Assembly (NCBI RefSeq): GCF_000158095.2
Contig: NZ_CM011002.1
Location: forward strand, 3,762,703 to 3,826,702
Origin: Roseibium alexandrii DFL-11
GTDB lineage: Bacteria; Pseudomonadota; Alphaproteobacteria; Rhizobiales; Stappiaceae
Direction: 5' to 3'
Length of the DNA stretch: 64,000 nt
Part shown: in pieces, positions 1 to 7,918 of the stretch
How positions within the stretch are numbered: the first letter of the stretch is position 1
Layout of the letters: each line of letters begins with the position of its first letter
The notes under the pieces: generated by a model
What the model was told of the DNA's origin: nothing
Database searches by the model: none
What the model saw: the letters and a program-made list of their open reading frames with translations, nothing else
Made by a program: the position numbers and the translations under genes

Positions 1-514
1 CTGGCTCGATGTCTTCAAAATCCGGTTCACTTAATCGAAAACTTTCCAGCCAGGACCGGTGCGACCGGACAAAGCCTTTTGGCATGCCAGTCGAGCCGGA
101 TGTGAACCCGGCATAAAACTCTGCGGTTTCCAAAGGTGGGTCAACCGGGCGCGAACTGCGCTCATCGTCTTGGGTCGCCACGGACCGAGCGAGACTCTCA
201 TCATCCAAACAGAATGCGGGCTGCACAGCCTTGAGCACAGTTTCTATCTGATGCCGCGGCCAGGAAGGGTCCATGACGAGGGCAGTGCGGCCTGAGCGTG
301 CGCAAGCAAAGAAGCTGACGAGGATGTCAGTGGGGTCGGCCAACAAGAGCGCGATCTGTGCGCCTTCGGGAGAGTTGTCCCGAAGCAGCTGCTCTCTTTC
401 CTGAACAGATGACAGGAACTCTTCCCATGAGAGGCCGCGCCCGCCAGTTTTCAACGCGGGCCCAGCCATGCTGGCCCGCGCCTTTTTTTCCAGGTGTTCG
501 CCGATGTGGCCCAT
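1..514 (-). CDS. AMP-binding acyl-CoA synthetase, N-terminal part (runs off the window)
   Basis: Translating the minus strand from the ATG at 514 gives 171 residues with no stop, so the gene continues past base 1. The visible part contains the adenylate-forming (ANL) P-loop signature FTSGSTGMPKG near residues 141-151, preceded by the usual Rossmann-like N-terminal region. The family activates carboxylic acids to acyl-CoA through an acyl-adenylate. It begins 27 bases after the bioY stop on the same strand, so it is probably the last gene of the biotin-transport operon. A role in activating pimelate or another biotin precursor, or a fatty acid, is inference from position only. The C-terminal domain is outside the window. 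Confidence 0.85.
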   Translation of the reverse strand, partial: MGHIGEHLEKKARASMAGPALKTGGRGLSWEEFLSSVQEREQLLRDNSPEGAQIALLLADPTDILVSFFACARSGRTALVMDPSWPRHQIETVLKAVQPAFCLDDESLARSVATQDDERSSRPVDPPLETAEFYAGFTSGSTGMPKGFVRSHRSWLESFRLSEPDFEDIEP

Positions 515-541
515 GCGGCGTGAGATCCTGCTTCGACCGGA

Positions 542-1096
542 TCAGGACCGGGACAGAACAGCGCCCGGCAGGCCCCGCGCAATCGTCTGAGCAATGATTG
601 CTGCGATTGCGACCTTGACGAGGTCACCTGGAATGTAAACCGCGCTACCGATGGCCGCTTTCGGCAGGGAAAGGCCTGTCATAAAGGAAATGCCAGGAAT
701 CCCGAAGGCGTAGACGACAAGAATTCCGCCAACGGCGCCGGCAACGGCCGCCGAAATCAAAACATTTGCGTTGGTTGTCACGCGCATGATCAAACCAGCC
801 ACGAAAGCGCCAACCGGCCAGCCAATCAGAAAGCCGACAGATGGACCGGCGAACACGCCGAGGCCGCCACGGCCCCCAGAGAGGAACGGTGCGCCAAGCG
901 CAACCAGGAACAAGAACAAAAGCACCGCGAGGCCGCCGCGGATCGGTCCGAGCATGATGCCCGCCAGCATCACACCAAGCGTCTGCGCTGTAATCGGCAC
1001 CCCGCCCAGCGCCGGAATTGCGACCGGCGGCAGCAAACCGAGGACGGCTATGAGGGCCGCATAAAAAGCAACGTGCACAAGTGAACGATCTGTCAT
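542..1096 (-). CDS. bioY: Biotin transporter S component BioY
   Basis: The 184-residue, highly hydrophobic protein has about six membrane segments and the BioY-type pattern: a glycine- and proline-rich GGxGxxxGPSxGFLxGxPxGAF stretch around residues 95-118. BioY is the substrate-binding component of the energy-coupling-factor biotin transporter and sits in the inner membrane with the T component BioN and the ATPase BioM, both encoded just upstream. An AAGAAGGA ribosome site precedes the ATG. A 123-base gap separates it from bioN, large enough for its own promoter, and holds a 17-base palindrome at 1129-1145. BioY can transport biotin alone in some bacteria (family knowledge). Confidence 0.93.
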   Translation of the reverse strand: MTDRSLVHVAFYAALIAVLGLLPPVAIPALGGVPITAQTLGVMLAGIMLGPIRGGLAVLLFLFLVALGAPFLSGGRGGLGVFAGPSVGFLIGWPVGAFVAGLIMRVTTNANVLISAAVAGAVGGILVVYAFGIPGISFMTGLSLPKAAIGSAVYIPGDLVKVAIAAIIAQTIARGLPGAVLSRS

Positions 1097-1128
1097 GGGA
1101 GTCTATCCTTCTTTAACGTCGTTTTTGA

Positions 1129-1145
1129 GGGACATTTACTGTCCC
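1129..1145. promoter_or_regulatory. Palindrome in the bioN-bioY gap, possible operator or mRNA hairpin
   Basis: GGGACA and TGTCCC flank a 5-base spacer, a perfect 6-bp inverted repeat 32 bases upstream of the bioY start codon. It does not match the TTATNNATAA-type BioR box known for biotin genes in Alphaproteobacteria. It could be an operator for a bioY promoter or a short mRNA hairpin. Confidence 0.35.
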
Positions 1146-1219
1146 AACTTTATTGTTTGTCTCTTGGGCCGCGGCGTTACCCGCCAACCGGTCTTCTCGT
1201 ATATCGTCAAGGGCACCCA

Positions 1220-1831
1220 TTATTTCTGGGTCAATCCTTGCGAACCGCCGCGCGCCGCCAGAGCTTCGGCAACATTGTCCGACATTTTAAGCGCCTGGAG
1301 CGCAAAGGGCGCAATCAACCTCCAAGACGACCTTTTACCCGTGCGCGCCTGGTATGCCTCCCGAAGGACGGCAAAGATCTCCATCAAATGCGGTGCAAAC
1401 CGCAACACCAATGTGACACCCAGCGCGGGCTTACGCGCTGAAAACCCGGCCCATTCCAACGGTCGGAACATCGGCATCACGGCCGTCAGCATATCATCCA
1501 TTCGCGTTGTCATCGAGACAAAGCTGGCGGCAAGGACCATTACACAAAGGCGCAAGATCGCGATGACACCGTCCATGACGGTTCCCGATAGCCAATGCAA
1601 TGCCAGGATTGCTGCCAGAAAAATAGACAGTCCTTTGAGGAGCCGCAGGCGCTGAATGGCTCCGCGGCCGAGAGAACCATAGGCTGCGAGCACCAGGGCC
1701 AAGCAGACAAGAAAGATCCAGAGCATTTCCGTCTTGAAAAGCAAAAGGCTGCCGATCGCAACCGCGACCAGCTTGATCCCGGCCGGAAGGCGATGCGCCC
1801 AGCTGTCGCCTGAGAGGTAAACCGACATCAT
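1220..1831 (-). CDS. bioN: ECF biotin transporter T component BioN
   Basis: This 203-residue membrane protein of the CbiQ/BioN family couples the ATPase BioM to the substrate-binding subunit BioY. It has several hydrophobic segments in the first two thirds and the family's coupling motif region near the C terminus, seen as EALAARGGSQG at about residues 187-197, which matches the conserved A-R-G coupling helix. Its start overlaps the end of bioM by 4 bases, indicating translational coupling. The order bioM-bioN-bioY matches known alphaproteobacterial biotin ECF operons. Confidence 0.9.
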   Translation of the reverse strand: MMSVYLSGDSWAHRLPAGIKLVAVAIGSLLLFKTEMLWIFLVCLALVLAAYGSLGRGAIQRLRLLKGLSIFLAAILALHWLSGTVMDGVIAILRLCVMVLAASFVSMTTRMDDMLTAVMPMFRPLEWAGFSARKPALGVTLVLRFAPHLMEIFAVLREAYQARTGKRSSWRLIAPFALQALKMSDNVAEALAARGGSQGLTQK

Positions 1832-2604
1832 ATCGCAGCTGCTTTCATGACGGTTCCAGACCGGCGTTCAATGTCGTCCCTATAGGCTGCAATCACCTTT
1901 GCTGCCGGTCCGTCCATTCGCAACTGCCCTTCCTCCAACCACAGCACCCGGTCGAACCCAGTCAGCAGAGTCAAATCGTGACTGACCATGACGATCCGTT
2001 GCGGCAGTGACATGAGCTTGTCGAATATCAGCCGGGATGCCAGCGCATCCAGGCTAGTCATCGGCTCATCCAAAACCAAGACAGCCGGTCTCATCACCAA
2101 AACTGCAAGAATGCAGACTATTTGCTTCTGCCCTCCCGACAATTCAGCAAAAGGTTTAGCGGCAAGGTGAAGGCATCCGTGGACTTCCAGGAACTCCAAA
2201 GCCTTGGCCCGGCTTTCGTCTTTCGAGGCGCCCAGTTGTGTCAGACCAAAGGCGATTTCTTCTTCCACTGTGGGGAAAATCGCCTGGTGATCCGGGTTCT
2301 GGAAAACGAAACCGACATGGCGCGGCAGTTCGGATCGGACGGAAGCTGCAACTGCGCCGAAGAGTGTGACGCGGCCTTCGTCAGCGAGATGAAGACCGTT
2401 TAAGAGGCGTGCGAAGCTGCTTTTTCCGGACCCGTTCAGCCCGATCACGCCGATCCGGTGCTCTTGCAAATCTAGGCTAAGGCCGGAGAGGATCTTTCGG
2501 TCGCCAAGTGTGAGACCCGCGTTTTCAAGCCGTGCATAGGGCGTAATGTCCGGATTGCAGCCGCCTGTCTGTTCTTTGTCTTTTTTGCGGGGCCAAAGCA
2601 CCAT
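1828..2604 (-). CDS. bioM: ECF biotin transporter ATPase BioM
   Basis: The 258-residue ABC ATPase shows Walker A GLNGSGKSS at about residues 55-63, the Q-loop VFQNPDHQ, the signature SGGQKQ, Walker B with LVLDEPMTSLD, and the switch histidine in MVSHD. It powers biotin uptake with BioN and BioY. It is the first gene of the minus-strand bio operon. The start at 2604 gives about 24 residues before the conserved domain, so an internal start is possible. No clear BioR box is seen in the 120 bases upstream. Confidence 0.9.
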   Translation of the reverse strand: MVLWPRKKDKEQTGGCNPDITPYARLENAGLTLGDRKILSGLSLDLQEHRIGVIGLNGSGKSSFARLLNGLHLADEGRVTLFGAVAASVRSELPRHVGFVFQNPDHQAIFPTVEEEIAFGLTQLGASKDESRAKALEFLEVHGCLHLAAKPFAELSGGQKQIVCILAVLVMRPAVLVLDEPMTSLDALASRLIFDKLMSLPQRIVMVSHDLTLLTGFDRVLWLEEGQLRMDGPAAKVIAAYRDDIERRSGTVMKAAAI

Positions 2605-2724
2605 GAAGTCCTATCGCAGAAATGCTGCAGCGGTTTTTTCTGACACAGCGTTCGCCCGCTTATGGTTTGGAACGTTCAGCTTGTCAAAAAACAGTCGATG
2701 ATGCCCACATGAAAGCGCAGCGGC

Positions 2725-4134
2725 CTAACCGACGGGGCGGATCAAGTCCGGCGGCTCGGCAAAGGTTGAGATGGTGGTCTTGATGCGGTCAAGTGCCCAA
2801 TCGAAGCGGTCTTCGTTTTCTTCGGATCCGAAGGTAAGCCGGATATAGGGTGCCGGTTTCTGCCCTTTTGCCTGAAAGTACCTTGAGGACAGCACCGAAA
2901 TGCCCTGATGAGACAAGGCCGCCTGCAGCGCATCCGGATCCACGTCTTCCGGCAAGGCAAGCCATCCAAACACCTTGTGGCTGCCGCTTTGCAGAAAGTA
3001 TGGCTCCAAAATCTTCCTGGCGCGGTCAAATCTCACACTGTTGGCGCGCCGCTTAACCCGGAGCGCCTTGCTCAGATGCCCCTCACGGACCCAACCGGAA
3101 ATCAGCTCCGCCGTGATGGGCGATGCCATCCATGTGCTTTCGCCGATTTTGTTGCGAATTGAGTCTTCAAAGGGCGCTGGAACATGAACAAAGCCGATCC
3201 GGCTGCCAGGCGAACAAACCTTTGAGATACTGGCGATCGAGGCCGTCCGCTCCGGCGCAAGAGCGCCGAATGCCGGCAACGGATCGGCCAGAAACGGTGT
3301 GTAAGGATCGTCTTCTATGACCTTGAGGTCAAACTGACGGGCAACTTCAACAAGCCGCGTTCGCTCATCTATCGACATGGTGTGAGTGGTCGGGTTCTGC
3401 ATGTTGGGCATCAGAAAAACGCCCTTCACGTGATGCATCCGAACCGCTTGAGCCAGCGCATCCGGATCCATTGCGCCAAGCCCTCCTCCGCCGCCGGTGA
3501 GCGCCGGAACCGGTATAGCTTTCAGCCCCTGAGCGGCCAAAGAACTAAAGATCGACGGATACGTGAATTGATCAACCGCCACGGCATCGCCCGGCAGAAA
3601 CAGGGCCTGGCAGGTGACCTGAATGCCGTGCTGTGCGCCGCAAGTCACCGCGACCCGATCCGGATCCGCATCCAGTCCATAGTCCTTGAACACGAGAACG
3701 CCTGTTTCCCTGTGGGCCTTCAATCCTTCGGAGGGCACAAATCCGTTGAGGCGCTCAATTCCGACCGTTTTGGCCATGCGAACCAGCCCATCGGAAAGGC
3801 TGGGATTAAGAAACGGATAGGCAAAGTTCCGTGCCAGATCACACGTCTCCGGTTCCCCTTCTTTCGGGATCAGGGGGGAAACCTTCTGGCTTTCCGGCGC
3901 AACATATGTTCCGCGGCCAGTTTCGCCTTTGACCAGACGCCGGCGCTCCGCCTCTGCATAGGCACGGGTCACCGTTCCGAGCGTTATGCCGAGCTGATAG
4001 GCAAGTTCACGCTGTGGCGGAAGCCGGTCGCCCTGAGCCAGGCTCCCGGCCAGAATATCAGCTTCCAGCGCATCTGCGATCGCAAGATAAATTGGCCCGG
4101 AAGCCACCTCGATGTTTGGCACCCACATTGTCAT
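2725..4134 (-). CDS. MocR-type transcriptional regulator (GntR HTH fused to aminotransferase-like domain)
   Basis: The 469-residue protein has an N-terminal winged helix of the GntR family (residues 10-80, with GDRLPPQRELAYQLG) and a C-terminal fold-type I aminotransferase domain. The PLP-lysine motif SISKVCSPGSRIG is intact, as is the DDPY motif that contacts the cofactor, so PLP binding is expected. MocR proteins such as GabR and PdxR respond to PLP-linked amines or amino acids and usually control a divergent gene. Here the divergent gene is a LysE-family exporter 97 bases away, with TTGTAY repeats between. The effector cannot be told from sequence. An ATG two codons downstream is an equally possible start. 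Confidence 0.93.
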   Translation of the reverse strand: MTMWVPNIEVASGPIYLAIADALEADILAGSLAQGDRLPPQRELAYQLGITLGTVTRAYAEAERRRLVKGETGRGTYVAPESQKVSPLIPKEGEPETCDLARNFAYPFLNPSLSDGLVRMAKTVGIERLNGFVPSEGLKAHRETGVLVFKDYGLDADPDRVAVTCGAQHGIQVTCQALFLPGDAVAVDQFTYPSIFSSLAAQGLKAIPVPALTGGGGGLGAMDPDALAQAVRMHHVKGVFLMPNMQNPTTHTMSIDERTRLVEVARQFDLKVIEDDPYTPFLADPLPAFGALAPERTASIASISKVCSPGSRIGFVHVPAPFEDSIRNKIGESTWMASPITAELISGWVREGHLSKALRVKRRANSVRFDRARKILEPYFLQSGSHKVFGWLALPEDVDPDALQAALSHQGISVLSSRYFQAKGQKPAPYIRLTFGSEENEDRFDWALDRIKTTISTFAEPPDLIRPVG

Positions 4135-4155
4135 GAGAACAATGTTATCATTGAC

Positions 4156-4219
4156 CGATACAATATTTCAATACAGAGATTGCTCATACACTTTTGTACC
4201 GATTGTATCGAAATTGTAC
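4156..4219. promoter_or_regulatory. Operator cluster between the MocR regulator and the LysE exporter
   Basis: CGATACAAT at 4156-4164 and ATTGTATCG at 4202-4210 form a perfect 9-bp inverted repeat. TTGTAC/TTGTAT hexamers recur at 4194, 4203 and 4214, nearly one helical turn apart, and the complement ATACAA occurs at 4158. MocR regulators typically bind such repeated short boxes in the divergent promoter. Assignment to this MocR protein is inference. Confidence 0.55.
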
Positions 4220-4231
4220 GAGGCTCTCGAA

Positions 4232-4828
4232 ATGGACACCGCCACACTGATGGCCTTCGCGGTCTTTGTGATCATCATGACCGGCACCCCAGGGCCCGGA
4301 AACCTGGCTTTCCTTGCGATCGGAGCGAGTTCCGGGTACCGGACGGCATTTCCGGTCATTATTGCCTCACAGATCGGTTCGCTTCCTTTGAACCTGGCGG
4401 TCGCCTACGGGCTTGGTCACATCATGGCGCAGGGCGGAATTATGGTATCGGTGTTCAAAGCTTTAAGCCTGACTTATATGGCTTTTCTCGCCTGGCGGAT
4501 CATTTCTCTGACCATCCGGCCCAAGGGCGAAGCCACCCTTCTGACCTTCTGGGAAGGATTGTTGATCCATCCTCTGAGCCCCAAGACATGGGCCATGAGT
4601 CTCGTCGCGTTCTCGACTTTCTTTGCAGGAAACGGTCTGGATCTCCATGCCAACGCTGCAATCCTTGCGACCGGCTTCCTTGTAGGCGGAATGGTGTTTC
4701 ATTCGCTCTGGGCGCTGGTCGGTGTATCTATTCTGGCTCTGATTGGCGAAGGCCGGTTGATGCGTTCCATCACAGTTGCGATGGCGCTCACCATGCTCGC
4801 CGCAACTGTCTGGGCTCTGATGCTGTAA
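4232..4828 (+). CDS. LysE-family amino acid exporter
   Basis: The 198-residue inner-membrane protein carries the LysE/RhtB N-terminal motif TPGPGNLAF and about six hydrophobic segments. The family exports amino acids or related metabolites by proton exchange. The ATG at 4232 is chosen because it gives the standard family N terminus and has GAGG about 8 bases upstream; an upstream in-frame ATG at 4112 would start inside the operator cluster and the MocR coding region. Control by the divergent MocR regulator is likely. Substrate unknown. Confidence 0.9.
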   Translation: MDTATLMAFAVFVIIMTGTPGPGNLAFLAIGASSGYRTAFPVIIASQIGSLPLNLAVAYGLGHIMAQGGIMVSVFKALSLTYMAFLAWRIISLTIRPKGEATLLTFWEGLLIHPLSPKTWAMSLVAFSTFFAGNGLDLHANAAILATGFLVGGMVFHSLWALVGVSILALIGEGRLMRSITVAMALTMLAATVWALML

Positions 4829-4963
4829 ATGCACACCCGGCACCGATCTTCGGGGGCTGATAGCTTGGGAACGGTGCCGATTTACAAAAAACTACCAATA
4901 AAAAATTATATTTTTCGTGGTCCCATACGGTTTCGTTCCGATGTTTCACGGAGGTCGTTTCCG

Positions 4964-5710
4964 GTGGCGATACGGTCCTGGTTCTGGGTTGCGCTGTTGG
5001 TGGTCGGTATATTGCCGATCGGCCTTCCGACGCTTGGGCATCCGGCAGGGTCTGTGATCATCTTGGCGACCGATTACCCGCCCTTCGATATCGCAGAACC
5101 CGAAGATGACCGCCTCGGATTTGACCATGAGGTTGCCGTTGAAGCCTTCAAACGCAAAGGCATCACGGCAGAAGTTGTTTATGTCCCGTGGTCCCGAGCG
5201 GTCAGCGAAACCGAGGCTGGCAACTATCCCGGCCTTTTGACCTGCGCCCATACTGTTGAACGTGCCGAGCACTTTCTCTTCAGCGCGCCTATCAGCCAGG
5301 AAGCCTATGGCGTTTTCTACCGGACAGGGCATCCGGTCGAAAACATTCGGAGCATTGCAGACCTCACCGGCCAGCGTGTTGCCTCTGTTCTTGAATACGC
5401 TCCAAACGCGGGAATGGAGCGGCAAGGCGTGGAGTTGGTCAGCATCTCCACCGATACGGCCGGCTTCAAGATGCTTGAGCTCGAGCGTGTCGACTATTTT
5501 CACACCGGACAGGCGGCCGGTCAGCATCTCAAAAAGAAGCTTGGCTATCGCAATGAATTTGGTTTCCGGTCCTTCGTTGTCTGGGACTATTTCTTGTGTT
5601 TTTCACGAAAACACGCTGACTCTGAGGAGTTGAGACAGGTGTTCAATAAAGGCTTGGCGGAATTACGGGCTGACGGAACCTATGACAGCATCCACGCCCG
5701 GTACCGGTAA
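4964..5710 (+). CDS. Periplasmic solute-binding protein, amino-acid ABC type (family 3)
   Basis: The mature part shows the family 3 start (ATDYPPFDIAEPEDD, then GFDHEVAVEAFKRKG) and ends with the usual GLAELRADGTYDSIHARY. A GTG at 4964 preceded by GGAGG at 4950-4954 gives 248 residues beginning with a clear signal peptide (short basic start, then a 20-residue hydrophobic stretch). Upstream in-frame codons lack such support. No permease or ATPase gene adjoins it, so it is an orphan binding protein that may serve a distant transporter or a sensory role. It follows the LysE gene by about 135 bases and may be transcribed separately. Confidence 0.85.
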   Translation: MAIRSWFWVALLVVGILPIGLPTLGHPAGSVIILATDYPPFDIAEPEDDRLGFDHEVAVEAFKRKGITAEVVYVPWSRAVSETEAGNYPGLLTCAHTVERAEHFLFSAPISQEAYGVFYRTGHPVENIRSIADLTGQRVASVLEYAPNAGMERQGVELVSISTDTAGFKMLELERVDYFHTGQAAGQHLKKKLGYRNEFGFRSFVVWDYFLCFSRKHADSEELRQVFNKGLAELRADGTYDSIHARYR

Positions 5711-5722
5711 TCCTTTCAGCGC

Positions 5723-5956
5723 TTAGCGGCGTTGCAGCCTGTCGAACTCACTGCGCCAGCCTTCTTCAAGGCTTCCAGGGCTTGGCCGAATGTCCTCAAG
5801 GCCGATGTCCCGTTTCAATGCCGCCGGCAAATCAGAGAGAACAGTGCGTTTGCGCGGATGGCCATACCATCCAGAAAACAATTTATGAATAAGCTCAATT
5901 AATACCAATCTAGAGCCAAGATTCGATTTCGCATATTTACAATTGGTAGAAGACAT
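5723..5956 (-). CDS. Small DUF1127-type protein
   Basis: The 77-residue protein has a C-terminal LSDLPAALKRDIGLEDI motif typical of DUF1127, small arginine-rich proteins common in Alphaproteobacteria. Some members bind RNA or affect phosphate, carbon or nitrogen responses (family knowledge). The ATG at 5956 has AGGTGG about 8 bases upstream; a longer frame starting at 6151 would overlap the divergent lysR gene and lacks family similarity. It ends 12 bases from the convergent binding-protein gene. Function here unknown. Confidence 0.7.
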   Translation of the reverse strand: MSSTNCKYAKSNLGSRLVLIELIHKLFSGWYGHPRKRTVLSDLPAALKRDIGLEDIRPSPGSLEEGWRSEFDRLQRR

Positions 5957-6056
5957 GAAAACCACCTGAAACCGTTGATGACTTAAGGATGTATCGCTTG
6001 TCGACTGTTGATTGACCAATGAAAAGACAATAGACATGCATAAGGAGTATTTATGA

Positions 6057-6986
6057 ATGTCCGCCTCTTTGCCCCCATTATCCGCTGTCCGGGCGTTCGA
6101 TGCCGTTTCAAGGCACCTCAGCTTCACAAAGGCAGGTGATGAACTTGGCATGACGCAGGCCGCGGTCAGCTATCAGATCAAACTTTTAGAAGAAAGACTC
6201 GGGTTTTCTTTGTTTGAGCGAAAACCCCGGAAGATTGAGCTGACGCCGCGCGGCCAACAGCTCGCAGATGGTGTGACCGACGCATTCGACCGGCTTCGCG
6301 GCACGTTTCACGACGTCCAGGAAGCAGAATCGTCCGAACTCGTGATCAGCAGCAACACGACGTTTGCCGTCACCTGGCTGTCGTCACGCCTATTCGAGTT
6401 TCAAATTCAAAACCCCACCATCGCCGTCCGGCTTGTTCCGTTCGGACCCTGGGAGAAACCGGCCTTTACTGATGGTGATCTAACAATCACCGCCTGCTAT
6501 CAACCGCCGAAGGGATGCTATTATCACCAGCTGATCCAGGCCGAATTCACTCCGATGGTGTCCCCATTGCTTGCCGAAAAACTTGGCGGGATCCATGAAC
6601 CGGCTGATCTCTTGAAGGCGCCAATAATCGATCCGGAAGACCATTGGTGGCAAACGTGGTTTGCTGATGCTGGCTTACCGGACGTGGATCTTAGCCAAAA
6701 TCCGTCCAGCCGGATGGGCTCACAGGCACTGGAAGCCAACCGGGCCATTGCCGGGCAGGGGGTTGCCATTCTCACCCCATATTTCGTACGGGACGCTCTT
6801 GCGAACGGCCAGCTGATCCAACCTTTTGAATTGGTCTCGCGGATTGAAAGCGAATCCTGGAACCTGAGCTACCCGATGCAAAGCAAAAACAGCCGGAAAA
6901 TCCGGCTGTTTCGGGATTGGCTTTTCTCCGAACTTGAAAAAGACGGCCGCAAGCTGCCATTCGGACGGGAGGCAGAAACCGTCTGA
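6057..6986 (+). CDS. LysR-family transcriptional regulator (GcvA-like)
   Basis: The 309-residue protein has the LysR helix-turn-helix at residues 8-65 (LSAVRAFDAVSRHLSFTKAG, then the TQAAVSYQIKLLEERLG recognition helix) and a C-terminal effector domain. The N-terminal wording is typical of the GcvA branch. AAGGAG lies about 9 bases before the ATG. It is divergent from the DUF1127 gene and convergent with purU, 9 bases away, so its target may be the neighbouring aminotransferase-BKACE-purU operon or a distant gene; this is inference. Its 3' coding end contains a hairpin that probably terminates purU transcription. Confidence 0.9.
   Translation: MSASLPPLSAVRAFDAVSRHLSFTKAGDELGMTQAAVSYQIKLLEERLGFSLFERKPRKIELTPRGQQLADGVTDAFDRLRGTFHDVQEAESSELVISSNTTFAVTWLSSRLFEFQIQNPTIAVRLVPFGPWEKPAFTDGDLTITACYQPPKGCYYHQLIQAEFTPMVSPLLAEKLGGIHEPADLLKAPIIDPEDHWWQTWFADAGLPDVDLSQNPSSRMGSQALEANRAIAGQGVAILTPYFVRDALANGQLIQPFELVSRIESESWNLSYPMQSKNSRKIRLFRDWLFSELEKDGRKLPFGREAETV
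6887..6911 (-). terminator. Intrinsic terminator of the purU operon inside the 3' end of lysR
   Basis: AAACAGCCGGA and TCCGGCTGTTT form a perfect 11-bp stem with a 3-base loop. Read on the minus strand the stem is followed directly by TT after its own TTT end, giving a run of five T. It lies 85 bases beyond the purU stop, within the convergent lysR coding sequence. Confidence 0.6.
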
Positions 6987-6995
6987 TCTTCATGG

Positions 6996-7853
6996 TTACG
7001 GCGTAAAGACAATTGTCTTGTTGCCAACAATCATCACCCGGTTTTCAAGGTGGTATTTGACAGCGCGAGCGAGCACGCGGGATTCAATATCCCTGCCGCG
7101 CGCCACAAAATCATCTGCTGACAACGCGTGACTGACGCGCTCTGCGTCCTGTTCAATGATCGGGCCTTCGTCGAGATCCGGCGTCACATAGTGCCCGGTC
7201 GCCCCGATCATCTTCACACCACGCGCATGGGCCTGATGATACGGCTTGGCGCCCTTGAAACTCGGCAGGAAAGAGTGGTGAATGTTGATCACCTTGCCGA
7301 AGAGCCGCTTGGAGAGGTTGTCGGACAGAACCTGCATGTAGCGCGCCAGCACCACCAAATCCGCTCCGGTTTCCTTGACCAGCTTCAGGACTTTGTCCTC
7401 CTGCTCCGCCTTGTTTCCCTTGGTCACCGGCCAGTGATGGTAAGGAATGCCTTCATGATCCGCGGTGCGGGCGCTGTCCGGATGATTTGAGACGATGGCG
7501 ACCACCTCGGCATCCAACCAGCCAACTCGGATCTGATAAAGAAGATGCAGCATCGCATGGTCAAACTTGGAGACCATGATGATCACTTTCGGCCGCTTGG
7601 CCGTGTCGACCAGCTTTGCTTTCATGTCAAAGCGGGCGATGACCGGATCAAGCGCCTTTTGAACGCTCTCCAAAGTTACACCTTCCGGCGCCAGCATGGC
7701 GATGCGGAGGAAAAACTGATTGGTGGCTCGATCCCAAAACTGATCACTCTCCGCGATATTCGCGCCGAAATCGGCCAATTCCGTTGTGACGGCTGCGACA
7801 ATTCCCGGCTTGTCCGCGCATGAAAGCGTCAGGACGTAATGGTGTTCCGCCAT
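6996..7853 (-). CDS. purU: Formyltetrahydrofolate deformylase PurU
   Basis: From the ATG at 7853 the protein has 285 residues: an N-terminal ACT domain (LTLSCADKPGIVAAVTTEL) and a C-terminal formyltransferase-like hydrolase domain with SNHPD and NIHHSFLPSFKGAKPYHQA. The enzyme hydrolyses 10-formyl-THF to formate and THF, balancing the one-carbon pool. GGAG lies about 11 bases before this start; a longer frame from 7922 would overlap the BKACE gene. It is third in a minus-strand operon after the aminotransferase and BKACE, which suggests that the linked catabolic route loads one-carbon units onto THF (inference). Confidence 0.93.
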   Translation of the reverse strand: MAEHHYVLTLSCADKPGIVAAVTTELADFGANIAESDQFWDRATNQFFLRIAMLAPEGVTLESVQKALDPVIARFDMKAKLVDTAKRPKVIIMVSKFDHAMLHLLYQIRVGWLDAEVVAIVSNHPDSARTADHEGIPYHHWPVTKGNKAEQEDKVLKLVKETGADLVVLARYMQVLSDNLSKRLFGKVINIHHSFLPSFKGAKPYHQAHARGVKMIGATGHYVTPDLDEGPIIEQDAERVSHALSADDFVARGRDIESRVLARAVKYHLENRVMIVGNKTIVFTP

Positions 7854-7918
7854 ATTTTCAGTCACTCCACTCTGTCGGGCCTTGCCCGAATGTGAGCCGC
7901 CCTGAAGGCGGTTCAGCC

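Noticed and set aside
2605..2724. Search for a BioR operator before bioM
   Set aside because: No TTATNNATAA-like palindrome is present in this gap.
3382..4860. Long 492-residue plus-strand frame
   Set aside because: It is antisense to the MocR gene and crosses the divergent promoter; the MocR frame has clear motifs, so this is a codon-bias shadow.
5957..6056. LysR binding site between DUF1127 and lysR
   Set aside because: No clear T-N11-A palindrome could be set by eye.
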